Below are positions 31,151-33,066 of a DNA stretch of 33,066 bases, in pieces. How positions within the stretch are numbered: the first letter of the stretch is position 1; every line of letters starts with the position of its first letter. Made by a program: the position numbers and the translations under genes. The stretch lies in the NCBI GenBank assembly GCA_041484115.1, contig JBGPHA010000002.1:1-33066 (forward strand), in the 5' to 3' direction. This stretch comes from ASMP01 sp041484115. GTDB lineage: Archaea > Nanobdellota > Nanobdellia > Pacearchaeales > GW2011-AR1. The notes below the pieces were generated by a model. It did not search any database and was not told the DNA's origin. It worked only from the letters and a program-made list of their open reading frames with translations.

Positions 31151-31158
31151 ATTTTTAA
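31151..31158 (-). promoter_or_regulatory. TATA box for tRNA-Trp
   Basis: Minus-strand TTAAAAAT is centred 26.5 nt before the tRNA 5' end, just beyond the stop codon of the PIN-domain gene. Confidence 0.55.
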
Positions 31159-31160
31159 GT

Positions 31161-31859
31161 CTATCCAAGTTTTTTTATCTGTTCTATCTCGTCTCCAGAA
31201 ATAGCAGCACCCTTGAACTTTAGCGCATAGAGAAGCGCATCTAAAAGCATTTCATTTTTCAAACCCACTATGTTTTTTTTGTAGGCCACGTAAGCAAGTT
31301 CAGGAGATCTTATTATTTTATAACCCTTGAAGAACTTTAGGTTTCCTTCTTTTATCTTTATTTTAGTGTTCATTCTTTCTTCAAAAATGTTTTTTAGGTT
31401 TTCTGGTTTTTCAACGAGAAGCCTAGCGGTTCTTTCATCAATAGCAACAACATTTGCTATTCCTTTTTCCGTGAGAATTTTGCTCAAACCTAAACAAGAA
31501 GCTTCTCCATGATCTAAAATGTGTATATCTTTCCCATTCCCATTAAAAGTGGAATTTGCAATTTCTAAAAAATCACCATCTTCTTTTTCAATCTCAGAGT
31601 CTTTTATTCCAAGAGAAATTGGAAGCTCTAGAATACCTTCATCCAGAAGAGCCTTAATTTTCAAAGCCTCCAGCTCAAATTTTTTTATCCTTAAAGGAAC
31701 ATCAATGATCTCTCCCTTTACTTCAGAAGTTATCAAAAATTTTCCTGGAAAAATATCTTTAAGTCTTCTTATGATATCCATCATTCCATTCATTGAAAAA
31801 CTTATCAATACTCCTGAATCAAAGACTATTACTTTATTATTTTGAATTTGTTTTTTCAT
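31161..31859 (-). CDS. PIN-domain nuclease-like protein
   Basis: 232 aa. The first 150 residues look like a PIN ribonuclease fold: IVFDSGVLISF with D14, an acidic region near E46-E50, DHGEASCLGL with E119, and VVAIDERTAR with D141. These are the positions of the metal-binding acidic residues. The remaining part (about 150-232) is mixed helix and strand with a helical end (NEMLLDALLYALK) and is longer than usual VapC proteins. The start at ATG 31859 overlaps the upstream gene by four bases, with a GGAG eight bases before it. With its partner it may be a toxin-antitoxin-like pair or an RNA-processing module; the sequence alone does not decide. Confidence 0.85.
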   Translation of the reverse strand: MKKQIQNNKVIVFDSGVLISFSMNGMMDIIRRLKDIFPGKFLITSEVKGEIIDVPLRIKKFELEALKIKALLDEGILELPISLGIKDSEIEKEDGDFLEIANSTFNGNGKDIHILDHGEASCLGLSKILTEKGIANVVAIDERTARLLVEKPENLKNIFEERMNTKIKIKEGNLKFFKGYKIIRSPELAYVAYKKNIVGLKNEMLLDALLYALKFKGAAISGDEIEQIKKLG

Positions 31860-32416
31860 TCAAACATCTCCATGGCCATTTTAATTCTTGCCTTTACATC
31901 GATTGTTTTCATCTGTGGAGTATCTATAGTCTCTTTTGACCCAGAATATTCTGCAAGCTCGAAAAGACTAATTCCAAGAAGGCTTGCAGTTTTTTCCATA
32001 GAAAGTCCATGCTCATATAATTTTGATGCTCTGTTTATGCTTGCCTTCCTGAAAACATCTTGAATATAAAGTTTAAGCTTTCCGGATATATTATCTATCG
32101 CTTTTCTTATGAGAGTTATATCTTTTCTGAAAGCTTCATCATTTCCTTTTTTTAACTCATTAATAATCCTATCTATTGCCCCTATGTAAATTCCATAAAA
32201 TTTATTCCAGCCAGGAAGTTTTTTGTAGTCCTCTCTTTCCATGATTTTGCTTAAAGAATAAACAATTACTGCAGTAGCGATATTGTCAGGGTCTTGTGTT
32301 AGGGAAGCGGTATTATTTGTCTGATTGCTAAGAATTTTTATTGCTGTAGAATCTCCTCTTTCTATAGCCTTTTTTGTTTCTTGAAAAATCCTGAGAATAT
32401 TATCCCTCTCTTGCAT
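31856..32416 (-). CDS. Helical protein with C-terminal HTH, partner of the PIN gene
   Basis: 186 aa and nearly all helical. The first 125 residues form several long amphipathic helices (ILRIFQETKKAIERGD; KFYGIYIGAIDRIINELKKG). Residues 137-158 (GLSMEKTASLLGISLFELAEY) look like the helix-turn-helix of UPF0175-type antitoxins, a family often paired with PIN proteins. A charged tail follows. It is the first gene of a two-gene transcript, with ATG 32416 placed 26.5 nt from a TATA box at 32439-32446. DNA binding with control of the PIN protein is inferred; the family of the N-terminal part is not recognised. Confidence 0.78.
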   Translation of the reverse strand: MQERDNILRIFQETKKAIERGDSTAIKILSNQTNNTASLTQDPDNIATAVIVYSLSKIMEREDYKKLPGWNKFYGIYIGAIDRIINELKKGNDEAFRKDITLIRKAIDNISGKLKLYIQDVFRKASINRASKLYEHGLSMEKTASLLGISLFELAEYSGSKETIDTPQMKTIDVKARIKMAMEMFE

Positions 32417-32438
32417 TATATCCTTTAGAAATTAATAT

Positions 32439-32446
32439 TAATAAAT
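32439..32446 (-). promoter_or_regulatory. TATA box for the HTH-PIN pair
   Basis: Minus-strand ATTTATTA is centred 26.5 nt before the ATG at 32416. Confidence 0.5.
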
Positions 32447-32516
32447 GTTAAGTTTTGTACTCTTTTATAGAACAGCAAATCTTATTAACTTTCAAAATAA
32501 TTTTTAATTTGATAAA

Positions 32517-32777
32517 ATGCCAGAAAATATAAACACAATAGAAGAATATAGACATCTTTTTCAGAAATATTCAAACGAGCTTAGTACAGAATTAGCTAAT
32601 GATTTATACAGAAATTCCGATTGTTCTTCAAATTTATTGGCTTTACAGGAAAGGATTAGTGAAGCTATCCATAATCAAAAAATGCCTGTACAAATAAGGG
32701 AAACATTAATTTTCCATATAGGTTCTTTAGAAGGCCTTTGCCAACGAGCAAGAGACGCTGTTGCACAAGTAAAATAA
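32517..32777 (+). CDS. Hypothetical protein, 86 aa
   Basis: Not recognised. A helical, acidic protein (MPENINTIEEYRHLFQKYSNEL, then LALQERISEAIHNQ, then IRETLIFHIGSLEGLCQRARDAV) with two cysteines and no visible motif. It runs from ATG 32517 with only a weak TATA-like region about 25-32 nt upstream (CTTATTAACTTT). Its end is close to that of the convergent gene at the edge. It may be a small binding partner protein; no function is given. Confidence 0.55.
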   Translation: MPENINTIEEYRHLFQKYSNELSTELANDLYRNSDCSSNLLALQERISEAIHNQKMPVQIRETLIFHIGSLEGLCQRARDAVAQVK

Positions 32778-32782
32778 TAATG

Positions 32783-33066
32783 TTAAGTTCTTGAATTAGG
32801 CGTCATCACTTGAATTTTCCTATAAAGATCCAAATGGTTTGCTTCAAGGTATTCAAGTGCTCTCCAAGGGATTCTGGAAATGTCTTTTTCTGTTTTTATT
32901 ATTGATAAATAGGCATCTATAATTTCAGGAGTTCTTTCATCTCTTTTTTCTGATAAATCTTTAATGAATGTTATTAATTTGGACGTTAAATCAATATTGG
33001 TGTTAGTCTCATTTATTTTTTCCGAAGCGTCCATTAAATACTTTCCAGCTTCTTTTATTTTTCTGA
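32783..33066 (-). CDS. Hypothetical helical protein, probably cut by the window edge
   Basis: Not recognised. An ATG at 33034 gives 83 aa starting MDASEKINETN, largely helical and charged (SKLITFIKDLSEKRDERTPEIID and PWRALEYLEANHLDLYRKI). The frame stays open upstream of that ATG to the edge, and the extra codons (RKIKEAGKYL) continue the same amphipathic helix, so the true start probably lies outside the window. No motif or membrane segment is visible. Convergent with the 86-aa gene, five bases away. Confidence 0.5.
   Translation of the reverse strand, partial: RKIKEAGKYLMDASEKINETNTNIDLTSKLITFIKDLSEKRDERTPEIIDAYLSIIKTEKDISRIPWRALEYLEANHLDLYRKIQVMTPNSRT

Noticed and set aside
1..33066. Insertion sequences, CRISPR arrays, prophage or inteins
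   Set aside because: No transposase or integrase, no regularly spaced repeats, and EF-1A, EF-2, RpoA, RpoB and NrdJ are all continuous without intein blocks.

Overview
The window is AT-rich archaeal chromosome. The evidence is aEF1A and aEF2 (with the diphthamide-site histidine), archaeal-type RpoB, RpoH and NusA-like proteins, archaeal S7 and S12, an Lhr helicase next to an ICC-like phosphoesterase, TATA-box promoters, and tRNA genes without an encoded CCA. Tight packing, many small hypothetical proteins, a missing L30e gene in the RNA polymerase operon and an A'/A'' fusion point to a DPANN archaeon. A Pacearchaeota/Woesearchaeota-like lineage near Nanoarchaeota is my best guess, not proven. 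No mobile element, CRISPR array or gene-free stretch over 300 bases was seen.

Layout. 1-3.5 kb: the tail of a possible surface protein, a Nudix hydrolase, a TPR-like protein, a small unknown, EF-1A (tuf) and a PAP2 phosphatase. 3.5-15.6 kb: the information-processing block, all on the minus strand: rpoH, rpoB, fused rpoA, nusA-like, rps12, an unknown 102-aa gene, rps7, a 74-aa unknown and EF-2. Between nusA and rps12 lie two plus-strand genes, a small membrane protein and a 49-aa zinc ribbon. 15.6-21.4 kb: accessory genes, chiefly a copper-handling cluster. It holds a membrane-anchored winged-helix regulator with a Cys/Met outer loop, a Met-rich membrane protein, a cupredoxin with a Cys-rich tail, a CopZ-like chaperone and a CopA-type Cu+ ATPase, followed by a PfpI-family protein. 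21.5-25.2 kb: tRNA-Lys(UUU), thioredoxin, dUTPase, DUF1653 and class II ribonucleotide reductase, which together make a DNA-precursor neighbourhood. 25.3-28.7 kb: Lhr helicase plus phosphoesterase. 28.7-33 kb: HtpX, histidine phosphatase and LemA, a small ribbon-helix-helix protein, an intron-less tRNA-Trp(CCA), a PIN nuclease/HTH pair, and two unknown small proteins at the edge.

Gene expression. For most first genes, an AT-rich TATA box is centred 24-27 nt upstream of the start codon, so the mRNAs should be leaderless. Several genes inside operons instead have a Shine-Dalgarno sequence or a 4-nt ATGA overlap. Both tRNA genes have a TATA box at the same distance from the mature 5' end, as if they too were transcribed without a leader.

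The points most worth checking are this tRNA promoter spacing, the copper cluster, the very short A'/A'' junction in RNA polymerase, the altered Walker A motif in Lhr, and the unknown gene between rps12 and rps7.
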